Positions 54,080 through 64,000 of a DNA stretch of 64,000 bases are shown here, in pieces (the first letter of the stretch is position 1; every line of letters begins with the position of its first letter). Source of the stretch: Oerskovia paurometabola (GTDB lineage Bacteria > Actinomycetota > Actinomycetes > Actinomycetales > Cellulomonadaceae). A model generated the notes under the pieces. That model was not told the origin of the DNA, ran no database searches, and was given only the letters and a program-made list of their open reading frames with translations. Location of the stretch: NCBI RefSeq assembly GCF_016907365.1, contig NZ_JAFBBV010000001.1, positions 124,001 through 188,000 of the forward strand, in the 5' to 3' direction. The translations under genes and the position numbers were made by a program.

Positions 54080-55294
54080 ATGTACATCTCTCACCTCTCG
54101 CTCGCCGACTTCCGCTCGTACACGTCCGTCGACGTCGAGCTCGAGCCTGGTGTGAACGCGTTCGTCGGGCCCAACGGTCAGGGCAAGACGAACCTCGTCG
54201 AGGCGATCGGGTACGTCGCCACGCTGGGCAGCCACCGGGTGCCGTCCGACGCGGCACTGGTCCGTGCGGGGGCCTCACGAGCCGTGGTCCGGGCGCGGAT
54301 CGTCCGGGGCGACCGGGCGAGCACGGTCGAGATCGAGATCGCCGCGGGCAAGGCGAACCGTGCGCGGATCAACCGTGCACCGGCGGGCAAGCCTCGTGAC
54401 GTCCTGGGCATCGCCCGGACGGTGCTCTTCGCCCCGGAGGACCTGGCCCTGGTCAAGGGTGACCCGGACGGCCGTCGACGGTTCCTCGACCAGCTCGCGG
54501 TGCTCCTGGTGCCGCGGTTCGCGGGAGTCCTCTCGGACTACGACCGGGTCCTGCGCCAGCGCAGCGCGCTCCTCAAGTCGGCGGGCGGGGCGATGCGTGC
54601 GTCGCGCTCGTCGACCCCGGACCTGCGCACGCTCGACGTGTGGGACGCCAAGCTCGCGGCGACGGGGGCGGAGATCGTCGCGCTGCGTCTCCAGCTCGTC
54701 GCGGCGCTCCAGCCCTACACCGCCGCCGCGTACGAGCAGGTCAGCTCGGGGCAGGGCGAGGCGCACATCGCCTACCGGTCCTCGGTCGCGGCCGCCCTCG
54801 AGGACGTGGGCGACGCCGTCGGGCAGGACGGCCGGCCGCAGACCGTCGAGTCCCTCGAGGCCCAGCTCCTGGAGGCCATGGCCTCCTTGCGCAGCAAGGA
54901 GATCGAGCGCGGGGTGTGCCTCGTCGGCCCGCACCGGGACGACCTCGTCCTGACCCTGGGCGGTCTGCCCGCCAAGGGGTACGCGAGCCACGGCGAGTCG
55001 TGGTCGTTCGCGCTCGCGCTGCGCCTCGCGTCGTACCGGCTCCTCACGGACGGGGCCCCGGAGGCGGCGGGCTCGCTCCTGTGGTCGCCGGACTGGGGGC
55101 CCGACGGCGAGCCCGTCCTCCTGCTCGACGACGTGTTCGCGGAGCTCGACGTGCGTCGCCGCAACAAGCTCGCCGACCTCGTCTCGGGCGCCCACCAGGT
55201 CATCATCACGGCGGCCGTGCCCGAGGACGTGCCCGCGCAGCTCTCGGGGCTGCGGCTCGACGTGCACGACGGTCAGGTGACCAGGCGTGCGTGA
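54080..55294 (+). CDS. recF: DNA replication and repair protein RecF
   Basis: A 404-residue SMC-like ATPase that loads RecA at gaps. It has [20 protein letters not shown], Walker [10 protein letters not shown] (30-38), the signature-like region near [20 protein letters not shown], and Walker [18 protein letters not shown]. The stop overlaps the start of dciA by 8 bp, so the two are coupled. Confidence 0.97.
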   Translation: MYISHLSLADFRSYTSVDVELEPGVNAFVGPNGQGKTNLVEAIGYVATLGSHRVPSDAALVRAGASRAVVRARIVRGDRASTVEIEIAAGKANRARINRAPAGKPRDVLGIARTVLFAPEDLALVKGDPDGRRRFLDQLAVLLVPRFAGVLSDYDRVLRQRSALLKSAGGAMRASRSSTPDLRTLDVWDAKLAATGAEIVALRLQLVAALQPYTAAAYEQVSSGQGEAHIAYRSSVAAALEDVGDAVGQDGRPQTVESLEAQLLEAMASLRSKEIERGVCLVGPHRDDLVLTLGGLPAKGYASHGESWSFALALRLASYRLLTDGAPEAAGSLLWSPDWGPDGEPVLLLDDVFAELDVRRRNKLADLVSGAHQVIITAAVPEDVPAQLSGLRLDVHDGQVTRRA

Positions 55295-55868
55295 GGGCGA
55301 GGAGCCCGCGAAGGACGGCGAGGACGAGGAGCACCGCCGGCCTCCGGGTCTGCCTGTCGGCGAGGTCGTGGACCTCACTCCCCCTGCACAGGTCGCGCGC
55401 GAGGCGCTCAACCGTGCGCGCGCGGCCGCACGGGCGAAGGGCATCCGGCCGGGTCAGCCGTCACGACGCGTCCTGGCGGACCCTCCGCCGTCCACAGGTG
55501 CGCGCCCGGGGGGTCGGGACCCTCAGACGTTCGGGGCGGTCGTGCAGCGGCTCCTGCACGAGCGCGGCTGGGTCCAGGACGTGTCGGTCGGTGGGGTGAT
55601 CGGGCGCTGGCGCGAGGTGGTCGGCGACCAGGTGGCCGACCACTGCGAGCCGGAGACCTTCGAGGACAAGGTGCTCGTCGTGCGCGCGGACTCGACCGCG
55701 TGGGCCACCCAGGTCCGCCTGCTGACGCCTCGGCTGCTCGAACGCCTGGCCCAGGAGGTCGGCGAGGGAGTCGTGGAGACCGTGACGGTCCTCGGCCCGA
55801 CCGGACCGAGCTTCCGGCGCGGACCGAAGTCCGTCCGGGGCCGTGGACCGCGCGACACGTACGGCTGA
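55287..55868 (+). CDS. DUF721 protein, DciA-like DnaB loader
   Basis: A 193-residue protein. A charged, disordered first half is followed by the DUF721 domain: [41 protein letters not shown] and a C-terminal basic tail. DciA is the ancestral loader that places DnaB on DNA; this is the usual actinobacterial copy between recF and gyrB. The GTG at 55287 overlaps recF. Its presumed partner DnaB is encoded at 15569-16945. Confidence 0.9.
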   Translation: MREGEEPAKDGEDEEHRRPPGLPVGEVVDLTPPAQVAREALNRARAAARAKGIRPGQPSRRVLADPPPSTGARPGGRDPQTFGAVVQRLLHERGWVQDVSVGGVIGRWREVVGDQVADHCEPETFEDKVLVVRADSTAWATQVRLLTPRLLERLAQEVGEGVVETVTVLGPTGPSFRRGPKSVRGRGPRDTYG

Positions 55869-55946
55869 CGTGCTGCCCGGTTCGACCTGTTTTGCCCACC
55901 CAGAGGCCCGGCGGACCCGCATCGTCGGTGGATAGATCCCCCACCC

Positions 55947-55968
55947 TGTGGAGAACCTTGTGGAGAAC
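55947..55968 (+). promoter_or_regulatory. Direct repeat of a DnaA-box-like decamer upstream of gyrB
   Basis: TGTGGAGAAC occurs at 55947-55956 and 55959-55968, 12 bp apart. Each nonamer differs by one base from the box TGTGGATAA. A likely gyrB -10 box TAGAAT lies at 56014-56019. The 283-bp gap has no gene. Confidence 0.55.
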
Positions 55969-56151
55969 TTGCCTCCAGGGCCTCATAATCCGCTGTTTCG
56001 GCCACCTCCCAGGTAGAATGGAGAGGTCATTCCGGGTACCTCCGCACGCACCGACTGGTGCACCGCGCGAGCCGGAACCGATGAGCCGTGCAGCGATCCT
56101 CCCCAGCGGGTGAACCTGTCGCGTGCATGATGACGAGGAGCGCTTCCGCCC

Positions 56152-58254
56152 GTGGCAGACCACACAGACAACGTCCCTTCCAGCCTGCCCCCGGAGAGTG
56201 GTGGAGGGCCGGGCGTGGACCGGGATCCCTCTGGCGGCACGTACGACGCGAGCAACATCACGGTCCTCGAAGGCCTCGAGGCGGTGCGCAAGCGACCCGG
56301 TATGTACATCGGGTCGACCGGTGAGCGCGGACTCCACCACCTCGTGTACGAGGTTGTGGACAACTCTGTGGACGAAGCCCTCGCGGGGTACGCCGACACG
56401 ATCGACGTGACACTTCTGGAAGACGGAGGTGTACGAGTCACGGACAACGGCCGTGGCATCCCCGTCGCGATCCACCCGACCGAGGGGAAGCCCACGGTCG
56501 AGGTGGTCATGACGATCCTGCACGCCGGCGGAAAGTTCGGCGGTGGCGGCTACGCGGTCTCGGGTGGTCTGCACGGTGTGGGCATCTCCGTGGTGAACGC
56601 GCTGTCGCGCAAGGTCCAGACCGTCGTCAAGCGCGACGGCTACACCTGGAGCCAGCGCTTCAAGGACGGTGGCAAGACGGACGGACCGCTCGTCAAGGGC
56701 GAGGCGACGACCGAGACGGGCACGACCCAGACGTTCTGGGCCGACCCGGAGATCTTCGAGACGACCGAGTTCGACTTCGAGACGCTGCGCTCCCGCTTCC
56801 AGCAGTACGCGTTCCTCAACAAGGGCCTGCGCATCACGCTCACGGACGAGCGCCGCCAGTTCCTCGACACCGACGACGAGGTCACGGGTCAGGTCGCCGA
56901 TCCTGCGGAGGACCTCGTCGCGGCTCCGGAGGGCGAGGACGAGTTCAAGCCCCGCGTCGTGTCGTACAAGTACGACGACGGGCTCGTTGACTACGTGAAG
57001 CACCTCAACTCGGCCAAGAAGGTCGAGCTGATCCACGACGAGATCATCGACTTCGAGTCCGAGGACAAGGAGCGGCGCATCTCGGTCGAGATCGCGCTCC
57101 AGTGGACCGGCTCGTACTCCGAGTCCGTGCACACGTTCGCCAACACGATCTCGACGACCGAGGGCGGCACGCACGAGGAGGGCTTCCGTGCGGCCATGAC
57201 CTCGTTGGTCAACGAGTACGCGCGGGCCAAGGGCATCATCAAGGAGAAGGACGACAACCTCACGGGTGACGACATCCGCGAGGGCCTCACGGCCGTCCTG
57301 TCGATCAAGCTCGGCGAGCCGCAGTTCGAGGGGCAGACGAAGACCAAGCTCGGCAACACCGAGGCCAAGTCCTTCGTCCAGCGTGTCGTGCGCGCTCAGC
57401 TCACGGACTGGTTCGACTCGCACCCGACCGAGGCGCGCGACATCATCCGCAAGGCGATCCAGGCCTCGCAGGCGCGGCTCGCGGCCCGCAAGGCGCGCGA
57501 GGCGACCCGCCGCAAGGGCCTGCTCGAGTCGGGCGGCATGCCGGGCAAGCTCAAGGACTGCCAGTCGAACCGGCCGGAGGAGTGCGAGGTCTTCATCGTC
57601 GAGGGCGACTCGGCGGGTGGCTCGGCGGTGCGTGGACGCAACCCGCACAACCAGGCGATCCTGCCGTTGCGCGGGAAGATCCTCAACGTCGAGCGGGCGC
57701 GCCTCGACCGGGCCCTGGGCAACAACGAGGTCCAGGCGCTCATCACGGCCTTCGGGACCGGCATCGGCGAGGACTTCGACATCGCCAAGCTGCGGTACCA
57801 CAAGATCGTCCTGATGGCCGATGCCGACGTCGACGGCCAGCACATCTGCACGCTGCTGCTGACGCTGCTCTTCCGGTACATGCGTCCGCTGATCGAGCAC
57901 GGCCACGTGTATCTCGCCCAGCCGCCGCTGTACCGCCTCAAGTGGTCCAACGCGCCGCACGACTACGTGTACTCGGACCGGGAGCGCGACGCGTTCCTGC
58001 TCTCCGGTCAGGCCGCGGGCAAGCGCATCCCCAAGGAGAACGGGATCCAGCGCTACAAGGGTCTCGGCGAGATGGACTACTCGGAGCTGTGGGACACGAC
58101 CATGGATCCCGAGCACCGCACGCTCAACCAGGTCACGCTCGACGACGCCGCTGCCGCGGACGAGATCTTCTCGATCCTCATGGGCGAGGACGTGGAGTCG
58201 CGCCGCAACTTCATCCAGCGCAACGCCAAGGACGTGAGGTTCCTGGACATCTAG
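56152..58254 (+). CDS. gyrB: DNA gyrase subunit B
   Basis: The 700-residue ATPase subunit of gyrase. The GHKL ATPase has [54 protein letters not shown] and [15 protein letters not shown]. The TOPRIM part has [18 protein letters not shown], the EAD metal residues in [12 protein letters not shown], and [20 protein letters not shown]. The GTG at 56152 has GAGGAG 11 nt upstream. Two DnaA-box-like sequences at 56355-56376 lie in the ATPase coding region, written with otherwise rare codons. Confidence 0.98.
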   Translation: MADHTDNVPSSLPPESGGGPGVDRDPSGGTYDASNITVLEGLEAVRKRPGMYIGSTGERGLHHLVYEVVDNSVDEALAGYADTIDVTLLEDGGVRVTDNGRGIPVAIHPTEGKPTVEVVMTILHAGGKFGGGGYAVSGGLHGVGISVVNALSRKVQTVVKRDGYTWSQRFKDGGKTDGPLVKGEATTETGTTQTFWADPEIFETTEFDFETLRSRFQQYAFLNKGLRITLTDERRQFLDTDDEVTGQVADPAEDLVAAPEGEDEFKPRVVSYKYDDGLVDYVKHLNSAKKVELIHDEIIDFESEDKERRISVEIALQWTGSYSESVHTFANTISTTEGGTHEEGFRAAMTSLVNEYARAKGIIKEKDDNLTGDDIREGLTAVLSIKLGEPQFEGQTKTKLGNTEAKSFVQRVVRAQLTDWFDSHPTEARDIIRKAIQASQARLAARKAREATRRKGLLESGGMPGKLKDCQSNRPEECEVFIVEGDSAGGSAVRGRNPHNQAILPLRGKILNVERARLDRALGNNEVQALITAFGTGIGEDFDIAKLRYHKIVLMADADVDGQHICTLLLTLLFRYMRPLIEHGHVYLAQPPLYRLKWSNAPHDYVYSDRERDAFLLSGQAAGKRIPKENGIQRYKGLGEMDYSELWDTTMDPEHRTLNQVTLDDAAAADEIFSILMGEDVESRRNFIQRNAKDVRFLDI

Positions 58255-58483
58255 CGTGCGGTCGTGGTCGGTGCCACGGAGCGGTCGGGTCCTCGACCCG
58301 GCCGCTCGCGGCGCCCGGCCCGACCCCGGGCCCGGGGCGAGAACCGGGCCCGGACCCGGCACAGCCACCGGCGCCGGCGGACCGTCCGAGAGGGCGGGAC
58401 CCGCTGGCGCGGGCACGGGCTCCGTGCCATGACGACTCAGCTTCACCACCCAGCAGGACCACGACAGGACGAGGTAGACGACG

Positions 58484-61165
58484 GTGACGGACGAGACTCC
58501 CGAGCAGGACGAGAACCAGGGGACCCTTCCCGGGGACGGGACCGAGGCGACGCCGGCCGACGGCGCGGTCGCGGTGCAGCACGGCCGGATCGCGCAGGTG
58601 GACCTGCAGCTCGAGATGCAGCGCTCGTACCTCGACTACGCGATGAGCGTCATCGTGGGTCGCGCGCTCCCGGACGTGCGTGACGGTCTCAAGCCCGTCC
58701 ACCGTCGTGTCCTGTACGCGATGCACGACGGTGGATACCGCCCCGACCGGGCGTTCTCCAAGTGCAGCCGTGTCGTCGGCGACGTCATGGGCAAGTTCCA
58801 CCCGCACGGTGACACGTCCATCTACGACGCCCTGGTGCGTCTGGTCCAGGACTGGTCGCTGCGCTACCCGCTGGCAGCCGGCCAGGGGAACTTCGGTTCC
58901 CCCGGCAACGACCCGGCGGCCGCGCCGCGATACACCGAGTGCCGCATGGCGCCGCTGGCCACGGAGATGGTCCGGGACATCGACAAGGAGACCGTCGACT
59001 TCCAGGACAACTACGACGGTCGCACGCAGGAGCCCGTCGTCCTGCCGTCCCGCTTCCCGAACCTGCTGGTCAACGGTTCGGCCGGGATCGCGGTCGGCAT
59101 GGCCACGAACATCCCGCCGCACAACCTCCGCGAGGTCGCGGACGGCGTGAAGTGGCACCTCGAGCACCCGGAGGCCTCCAAGGAGGAGCTCCTCGAGGTG
59201 CTGCTGACCAAGATCAAGGGCCCCGACTTCCCGACCGGCGCGACGATCCTCGGCCACAAGGGCATCGAGGAGGCGTACCGCACGGGTCGTGGCTCGATCA
59301 CGATGCGCGCGGTCGTCAACGTCGAGGAGATCCAGAACCGGATCTGCCTCGTCATCACCGAGCTCCCCTACCAGGTCAACCCGGACAACCTGGCGCTGCG
59401 CATCGCGGACCTGGTCAAGGACGGCAAGGTCCAGGGCATCGCCGACATCCGCGACGAGACGTCCGGTCGTACGGGGCAGCGCCTCGTGATCGTGCTCAAG
59501 CGCGACGCGGTCGCGAAGGTCGTCCTGAACAACCTGTACAAGCACACGTCTCTCCAGGAGAACTTCGGCGCGAACATGCTCGCGCTGGTCGACGGCGTGC
59601 CGCGCACGCTGAGCATCGACGCGTTCGTCCGGCACTGGACGACGCACCAGATGGACGTCGTCATGCGCCGCGCCCGGTTCGACCTGCGCGCCAAGGAGGA
59701 GCGGGCACACATCGTGCGCGGCTACCTCAAGGCGCTCGACGCGCTCGACGCGGTCATCGCGCTCATCCGTGGTTCGGCGACGGTCGAGGACGCCCGAGAG
59801 GGCCTCATGGCGCTGCTCGAGGTCGACGAGATCCAGGCCCGTGCCATCCTGACCCTCCAGCTGCGTGCCCTCGCGGCCATGGAGCGTCAGAAGCTCATCG
59901 ACGAGTACGCCGAGCTCGAGGCCGCGATCAAGGACCTCAACGACATCCTGGCCCGTCCCGAGCGCCAGCGTCAGATCGTGGGCGACGAGCTCGAGGAGAT
60001 CGTGGCCCGGTACGGCGACGAGCGTCGCACGACGATCCTGCCCTACGACGGAGAGGTGTCGATCGAGGACCTCATCGCCGAGGAGGAGGTCGTCGTCACG
60101 ATCACGCGCGGTGGCTACGCCAAGCGGACGCGCAGCGACAACTACCGCCAGCAGAAGCGCGGTGGCAAGGGCGTGCGCGGCGCGCAGCTGCGCGAGGACG
60201 ACATCGTCGACCACTTCTTCGTCACGACGACGCACCACTGGCTCCTGTTCTTCACGAACCTCGGCCGGGTGTACCGGGCCAAGGCGTACGAGCTGCCCGA
60301 GGGCGGGCGCGACGCCAAGGGTCAGCACGTCGCGAACCTCCTGGCGTTCCAGCCCGGAGAGAAGATCGCCCAGGTCCTCGACCTGCGCGACTACGACGCC
60401 GCCGAGTACCTGGTCCTCGCGACCCGTCGTGGTCTGGTCAAGAAGACGCGCCTGGCGGAGTACAACTCGCCGCGTTCGGGCGGCCTCATCGCGATCAACC
60501 TGCGCGAGGACGAGGACGGCAACACCGACGAGCTGGTCTCGGCCCGTCTCGTGGACGCGACCGACGACCTGATCCTCGTCTCGCGCAAGGGGCAGTCGAT
60601 CCGCTTCACGGCCGACGACGACGCCATGCGTCCCCTCGGACGCTCCACCTCGGGTGTGACGGGCATGAAGTTCCGCGAGGAGGACGACCTCCTGGCCATG
60701 GACGTGGTCCGTGACGACGCCTTCCTGTTCACGGTCACCGAGGGCGGTATCGCCAAGCGGACCCAGCTCACGGAGGACAACTACCGCGTCCAGGGCCGCA
60801 ACGGCTTCGGCATCAAGGTGGCCAACCTGCCGGAGCGCAACGGTGACCTGGTCGGCGCGCTCGTGGTGGACGCGGACGACGAGGTGCTCGTCATCATGGA
60901 GCGCGGCAAGATCGTGCGCTCGTCGGTCGACGAGGTGAAGCCCACGGGTCGCACGTCGCAGGGCGTCATCTTCGCCAAGCCGGACAAGAACGACAAGATC
61001 ATCGCCGTTGCGCGTAATGTCGAACGTCGGCTGGGGGAGGATCGGGATACCGTGGACGAGGACGCGTCCGAGCAGGGGCAGTCCGAGGCAGCCTCTCCCG
61101 CCAGCACCACCGGGCAGGAGGCTTCGTCGGAAGCGGCCCCCGGAGCCACCGAGGATGGTAGATGA
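58484..61165 (+). CDS. gyrA: DNA gyrase subunit A
   Basis: The 893-residue cutting subunit of gyrase. [20 protein letters not shown] begins the winged-helix part; the catalytic tyrosine is Tyr150 in APRYTECRM. The quinolone region reads [12 protein letters not shown], with Thr at the E. coli Ser83 position and Asp at 87. The C-terminal beta-pinwheel includes the GyrA box [10 protein letters not shown] Ser/Ala/Glu-rich tail ends the protein and its stop overlaps the next gene (ATGA). GACGAGG precedes the GTG at 58484. Confidence 0.98.
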   Translation: MTDETPEQDENQGTLPGDGTEATPADGAVAVQHGRIAQVDLQLEMQRSYLDYAMSVIVGRALPDVRDGLKPVHRRVLYAMHDGGYRPDRAFSKCSRVVGDVMGKFHPHGDTSIYDALVRLVQDWSLRYPLAAGQGNFGSPGNDPAAAPRYTECRMAPLATEMVRDIDKETVDFQDNYDGRTQEPVVLPSRFPNLLVNGSAGIAVGMATNIPPHNLREVADGVKWHLEHPEASKEELLEVLLTKIKGPDFPTGATILGHKGIEEAYRTGRGSITMRAVVNVEEIQNRICLVITELPYQVNPDNLALRIADLVKDGKVQGIADIRDETSGRTGQRLVIVLKRDAVAKVVLNNLYKHTSLQENFGANMLALVDGVPRTLSIDAFVRHWTTHQMDVVMRRARFDLRAKEERAHIVRGYLKALDALDAVIALIRGSATVEDAREGLMALLEVDEIQARAILTLQLRALAAMERQKLIDEYAELEAAIKDLNDILARPERQRQIVGDELEEIVARYGDERRTTILPYDGEVSIEDLIAEEEVVVTITRGGYAKRTRSDNYRQQKRGGKGVRGAQLREDDIVDHFFVTTTHHWLLFFTNLGRVYRAKAYELPEGGRDAKGQHVANLLAFQPGEKIAQVLDLRDYDAAEYLVLATRRGLVKKTRLAEYNSPRSGGLIAINLREDEDGNTDELVSARLVDATDDLILVSRKGQSIRFTADDDAMRPLGRSTSGVTGMKFREEDDLLAMDVVRDDAFLFTVTEGGIAKRTQLTEDNYRVQGRNGFGIKVANLPERNGDLVGALVVDADDEVLVIMERGKIVRSSVDEVKPTGRTSQGVIFAKPDKNDKIIAVARNVERRLGEDRDTVDEDASEQGQSEAASPASTTGQEASSEAAPGATEDGR

Positions 61166-62139
61166 GCAGCGAGAAGAAGTCCCCGCCGACGATCGTGCCG
61201 AAGGCGGTGTCGCCGCGCCCTGACGAGGTGACGAGCACCGCCACCCGCCCACCGGCGAGCAACGGCACCGCACGGACCGCAGGGGGCGGGACGACCAACG
61301 GTGCCCAGACCGGGGCGAGCGCTCCGGTCCCGCCGCCTCCCCCGGCGACGGGAGCGACGCCGTCGGGCGTGGCAGGGGCGAACGAGACGCCCGTCCCGCC
61401 GCCCCCGAGCAGCACGACCGCCCGGTCCGGCGCGCTGAAGGCGGCCGCCGCCGCCATGGCGACCGCCAAGGCGGCCGCCAAGAAGCTGGCCGAGCCCGCA
61501 CCGGCGCCCGCGCCCGCGAAGCAGAGCGAGAAGTCCTCCGACGAGATCGACGACCGAACGGTGCCACGCGTGAACAAGACCCCGACGAGCGCCGGCGCAC
61601 CCCCTGCAGGAGGCACGCAGGAGGTGCCCGCCATGCACTACACGGCGGCGGGCTTCAGCGGGACGGCGAGCCCGGTCACGGGCGCGACGCCCGCAGCCGC
61701 GGCCCCCGCCGCGCAGCAGGCGCCCAGGCCTGCTCAGCCGGCGACGGGTGCGACGCCTGCGGCGCGCCCGGCCGACGGGCCTCGGCGGGTACGGCTCGCG
61801 ATCTCGCGCGTCGACCCCTGGTCGGTCATGAAGCTGTCGTTCCTGCTCGCCGTGGCGATCGGGATCATGACGGTCGTCGCGACGGCGGTCCTGTGGACCG
61901 TGCTCGACGGCATGGGGGTCTTCACCGAGACCGATGCGCTGATCCGGAGCATCGTGGGCGAGGAGTCCAAGGTCGACGTGCTCCAGTTCGTGGAGTTCAA
62001 CCGGGTGGTCGCGCTGTCCACCCTGATCGCGATCGTGAACATGGTGCTCATCACAGCGCTGTCCACGATCATGGCCTTCATCTACAACATCGTCGCGGCG
62101 ATGGTGGGCGGAATCCACCTGACACTGACGGACGACTAG
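61162..62139 (+). CDS. DUF3566 membrane protein
   Basis: A 325-residue protein. About 210 residues are low-complexity Ala/Pro/Thr/Gly, then comes the DUF3566 domain: [20 protein letters not shown], a first membrane helix ([20 protein letters not shown]), a short exterior segment ([12 protein letters not shown]), and a second helix ending [20 protein letters not shown]. This protein follows gyrA in most actinobacteria; its function is unknown. It is translationally coupled to gyrA. A long hairpin follows. Confidence 0.93.
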   Translation: MSSEKKSPPTIVPKAVSPRPDEVTSTATRPPASNGTARTAGGGTTNGAQTGASAPVPPPPPATGATPSGVAGANETPVPPPPSSTTARSGALKAAAAAMATAKAAAKKLAEPAPAPAPAKQSEKSSDEIDDRTVPRVNKTPTSAGAPPAGGTQEVPAMHYTAAGFSGTASPVTGATPAAAAPAAQQAPRPAQPATGATPAARPADGPRRVRLAISRVDPWSVMKLSFLLAVAIGIMTVVATAVLWTVLDGMGVFTETDALIRSIVGEESKVDVLQFVEFNRVVALSTLIAIVNMVLITALSTIMAFIYNIVAAMVGGIHLTLTDD

Positions 62140-62154
62140 GACATAACACCCCAT

Positions 62155-62214
62155 ACCGGGACGTCGTCCGAAGGGCCTCGAGCTGCTTCGGAGCGCGTCG
62201 GACGATGTCCCGGT
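62155..62214 (+). terminator. Terminator of the gyrA-DUF3566 transcript
   Basis: Arms 62155-62171 and 62198-62214 pair over 17 bp with one mismatch; the 3' arm is followed by TTG and abuts the -35 box of the tRNA-Ile promoter. Confidence 0.7.
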
Positions 62215-62244
62215 TTGGGCGCACCCCGAGAAGTGCGGTAGTCT
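62215..62244 (+). promoter_or_regulatory. Promoter of tRNA-Ile
   Basis: TTGGGC (62215-62220), an 18-bp spacer and TAGTCT (62239-62244) lie 24 bp before the tRNA 5' end. Confidence 0.55.
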
Positions 62245-62267
62245 CAAGCGCTGCCGCAGCACAGCAA

Positions 62268-62341
62268 GGGCCTATAGCTCAGACGGTTAGAGCGCTTCCC
62301 TGATAAGGAAGAGGTCAGAGGTTCAAGTCCTCTTAGGCCCA
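62268..62341 (+). tRNA. tRNA-Ile (GAT)
   Basis: A 74-nt cloverleaf. Acceptor arms GGGCCTA and TAGGCCC pair; the discriminator is A at 62341. The anticodon loop CTGATAA places GAT at 62302-62304, and the T-loop GGTTCAAGTCC is normal. CCA is not encoded. It is the standard tRNA after gyrA in this order. Confidence 0.98.
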
Positions 62342-62371
62342 CTGCCGGAAACCCACCCGAGGGGGAACGTC

Positions 62372-62491
62372 ATGAAGAAGTTCTTCGTACTGCTGCTCGT
62401 TGCCGGCGCCGGATTCTTGATCTGGCGCAAGGTGTCCGAGGACAACAACGAGCGCGATCTCTGGGCAGAGGTCACCGACACCTTCGAGTGA
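62372..62491 (+). CDS. DLW-39 family micropeptide
   Basis: Exactly 39 residues: an N-terminal membrane-like helix (MKKFFVLLLVAGAGFLIWRK) and an acidic tail carrying the name-giving Asp-Leu-Trp in ERDLWAEVTD. GAGGGGG lies 6 nt before the ATG. The family is found between tRNA-Ile and tRNA-Ala in many actinobacteria; its role is unknown. Confidence 0.92.
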   Translation: MKKFFVLLLVAGAGFLIWRKVSEDNNERDLWAEVTDTFE

Positions 62492-62521
62492 CGGTCTCTG
62501 CGGGGTAGTTCCGCGCGATCT

Positions 62522-62594
62522 GGGGCCATGGCGCAATTGGTAGCGCACCTGCTTTGCAAGCAGGGGGTTAGGGGTTCGAGTCCCCTTGGCTCCA
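62522..62594 (+). tRNA. tRNA-Ala (TGC)
   Basis: A 73-nt cloverleaf with acceptor GGGGCCA/TGGCTCC, including the G3-T70 pair that identifies alanine tRNA. The anticodon TGC is at 62555-62557 in loop TTTGCAA. The discriminator A is at 62594; CCA is not encoded. Confidence 0.98.
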
Positions 62595-62604
62595 CAGGGT
62601 GAAC

Positions 62605-62642
62605 AGGCCGTCGGCCGGGTCTTCGGACCTGGCAGGCGGCCT
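62605..62642 (+). terminator. Terminator after tRNA-Ala
   Basis: AGGCCG (62605) pairs with CGGCCT (ending 62642) with an imperfect inner GGGTC-TTCG-GACCT stem, followed by TTCG. Confidence 0.55.
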
Positions 62643-62697
62643 TTCGCATGCCCACCGCACGGAGCCCCGCGGTACGTGCCTGCACCGGCCTGAACGA

Positions 62698-62734
62698 CGA
62701 GAGCCCCGACCGGTCGTGCCGGTCGGGGCTCTCG
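62698..62734. terminator. Hairpin between tRNA-Ala and the convergent gene
   Basis: A perfect 16-bp stem (62698-62713 with 62719-62734) with a 5-nt loop, 26 bp from the stop codon of the minus-strand gene. It can act in both directions. Confidence 0.8.
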
Positions 62735-62759
62735 GGTACCTCTGGGTGGGGGCGAGGTG

Positions 62760-63737
62760 TCAGACGGTCGGCTTCTTGCCGTCCCCGGCTGCCGTGTCCC
62801 CCTCGTCGCCCGACGGCGCAGCGTCCTTGGCGCGGGTCGTCGCCTTGCGCGTGGCCTCCTTGGCGTCGCTCACCGCCTCCTGGACCTTGCCGGTGATCTT
62901 CTCGCCTGCGTCGGTGACGGCCTCCTGGACCTTGCCGGTGGTCTCGCGGCCCTTGGCGACCGCGACGCCCGCTGCCTCGCCGACGGCCTCGGCCGCGTTG
63001 TTGACCGCTGCCCGCGCGTCCTCGAAGGTCGACGCTGGGACCTGGTCCCAGGGCTCGGCCCAGGGGTCGGTCGTGGGCTGCGCGCGACGCCACAGCACGT
63101 AGGCGCCGCCGGCGGCGGTGACGCCACCGACGACCCACCACAGGGCCTTGCTCTTCTTCTGGGGGTCGGCCTTGTCGGCCGCAGCGGTGAGCTTGGCCGG
63201 CGCGGCCTTGGCGGCCTTCTTGGCCGAGGCGGCCGACGTGTCGAGGCCCTTCTTGGCGGCCTTGGCGGCCTTCTTCGTCGCCCTCCGGGACAGCTTCTCG
63301 GCAGCGGCGGCCGACGCGACGGTCGCCGCGGCCGCGGCCTCGACGTTGCGGGAGGCGGCCTCGGCGGCCGCAGCCGCAGCCGCGTTGAAGCTTGCGACGA
63401 TCTTGGGCAGGACCTCCTCGACCAGCTTGTCGTGGGCCGTGTCGATCGCCGGGCTGGCCTTCTCGGCAGCCTTCTCGACGCGGGGGGCCGCCGCCTGCAG
63501 GCTGTCCTGCCACGCCTTCTCGAGGCGGGGGGTGAGCCACTCGACGAAGGCCTCGACCTTGGGCTGGCCCCACTCCTTGGCCTGGTCGGCGAGCTGGGCT
63601 GCTGTCGTCTGCGCCTTGGCGCCCGCGTCGCCGACGAGCGCGGCGACCTCGGCTGCCTGATCCTTGATCTTCTCGGAGTCGATCGAGGAGATCGTGTCGT
63701 TCACGACTCGGGCGGAACGGCGGGTGCGGTCGGACAT
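62760..63737 (-). CDS. Ala/Lys-rich coiled-coil membrane protein, unrecognised
   Basis: The 325-residue protein starts MSDRTRRSARVVNDTISSID. Nearly all of it is helical and Ala/Lys/Glu-rich (AAAAAAEAASRNVEAAAA, KKAAKAAKKGLDTSAASAKK), apolipoprotein- or histone-H1-like in pattern. One membrane helix is seen at about 203-218 (LWWVVGGVTAAGGAYVLW), followed by WRRAQPTTDPWAEPWDQVP and repeats of the type TGKVQEAV(T/S)DA. The ATG at 63737 has GGAGG upstream. Functions of such proteins are unknown; envelope stress or DNA/membrane association is conceivable. Confidence 0.78.
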   Translation of the reverse strand: MSDRTRRSARVVNDTISSIDSEKIKDQAAEVAALVGDAGAKAQTTAAQLADQAKEWGQPKVEAFVEWLTPRLEKAWQDSLQAAAPRVEKAAEKASPAIDTAHDKLVEEVLPKIVASFNAAAAAAAEAASRNVEAAAAATVASAAAAEKLSRRATKKAAKAAKKGLDTSAASAKKAAKAAPAKLTAAADKADPQKKSKALWWVVGGVTAAGGAYVLWRRAQPTTDPWAEPWDQVPASTFEDARAAVNNAAEAVGEAAGVAVAKGRETTGKVQEAVTDAGEKITGKVQEAVSDAKEATRKATTRAKDAAPSGDEGDTAAGDGKKPTV

Positions 63738-63886
63738 GGAGCCTCCTGTGTTCGCGGTGCTGGTGATGCTCGCTGGGACTCCACTCTGCCACCGTGCCAG
63801 GGGACCCGCGAGACAAGCGCGCCGAGGCGTTCGACACCAGTCGGGCGACTGGCGGGGGCCACAGGGCCTCGTGTGAGAATGAGGTC

Positions 63887-64000
63887 ATGTTCGCAACCCT
63901 CCACACCACTGCTGGTGACATCCGTATCGAGCTCCTGCCGAACCACGCGCCCAAGACGGTGGCGAACTTCACCGGTCTGGCGAAGGGCACCACGACCTGG
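63887..64000 (+). CDS. Peptidyl-prolyl cis-trans isomerase, cyclophilin type (5' part)
   Basis: Thirty-eight codons at the window end: MFATLHTTAGDIRIELLPNH then APKTVANFTGLAKG, the start of a cytosolic cyclophilin. GAGG precedes the ATG at 63887. It is truncated by the window edge. A cyclophilin at this place (ppiA) is usual near gyrA in actinobacteria. Confidence 0.92.
   Translation, partial: MFATLHTTAGDIRIELLPNHAPKTVANFTGLAKGTTTW

Noticed and set aside
58811..58830. Quinolone-resistance mutation in GyrA (Thr at the Ser83 position)
   Set aside because: Residues at this site vary naturally among actinobacteria; without a susceptible reference it cannot be called a mutation.
55408..61600. 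Open frames of over 1000 codons on minus opposite gyrB and gyrA
   Set aside because: Third-position GC bias of the gyrase genes keeps the antisense frame open; compositions are unnatural and no domain is seen.

Overview
The window is a 64 kb piece of a high-GC actinobacterial chromosome centred on the replication origin. The gene order pcnA | nudix - DUF6049 - murJ - pseudokinase - trxB - trxA ... parB - parA - rsmG - jag - yidC - yidD - rnpA - rpmH | dnaA - oriC - dnaN - gnd - recF - dciA - gyrB - gyrA - DUF3566 - tRNA-Ile - DLW-39 - tRNA-Ala is the classical actinobacterial ori-proximal order. GC content, a DLW-39 peptide, a short-form gnd beside dnaN and DUF3566 after gyrA point to Micrococcales, probably a Cellulomonas/Cellulosimicrobium/Isoptericola relative. 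This is inferred from gene order, not from a database search.

Layout. 1-11.6 kb is an accessory flank: drug-efflux MFS transporters, a secreted DUF305/LVIVD pair, and an oxidoreductase cluster (cupin and XRE-MmyB regulator on one strand; aldo/keto reductase, zinc alcohol dehydrogenase, double carboxymuconolactone-decarboxylase protein and DUF2255 on the other). This cluster is driven by a remarkably mirror-symmetric divergent promoter. A PadR regulator with its own operator-promoter and an MFS pump follow. 11.9-16.9 kb holds a large Pif1-like helicase with a BRCT domain, then dnaB. 17.0-25.5 kb holds a DnaA-box cluster, a MATE exporter, the rpsF-ssb-rpsR-rplI operon with a structured leader, a class A PBP, and a PadR/inositol-phosphate-synthase pair. 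25.4-29.1 kb carries a 54-bp tandem repeat, an ordered inverted-repeat array and two MFS pumps. 29.1-41.7 kb is the pcnA/nudix/murJ/pseudokinase/thioredoxin block, with an aminotransferase and a Ddl-like ligase. 41.7-46.0 kb is the partition locus, with six parS-like sites. 46.0-48.6 kb is the membrane-insertase/RNase P/L34 block. 48.7-62.2 kb runs dnaA, oriC, dnaN to gyrA. The end holds two tRNAs, a micropeptide, an Ala-rich membrane protein and the start of a cyclophilin.

How it works together. DnaA opens oriC; DnaB with its loader DciA, SSB, the DnaN clamp, RecF and gyrase act there. ParA/ParB with parS segregate the origin. YidC/YidD/Jag/RnpA/RpmH link translation to membrane insertion. 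MurJ, its pseudokinase and PBP1 build the wall. TrxBA supplies thiol reduction under what looks like a SigR/SigH-type promoter.

The observations most worth checking are the mirror-symmetric divergent promoter at 6181-6337, two rare-codon islands inside dnaB near known intein insertion regions, DnaA-box pairs with a constant 12-bp register in front of dnaA, dnaB/MATE and gyrB, parS sites always read in the same frame (VSRET) inside genes, a parS nested in a 38-bp palindrome, an SD-sequestering rpsF leader, the 54-bp tandem repeat after ino1, and the array of four decamers upstream of an MFS gene. All positions and motifs were read by eye. Family assignments rest on motif recognition without a search.
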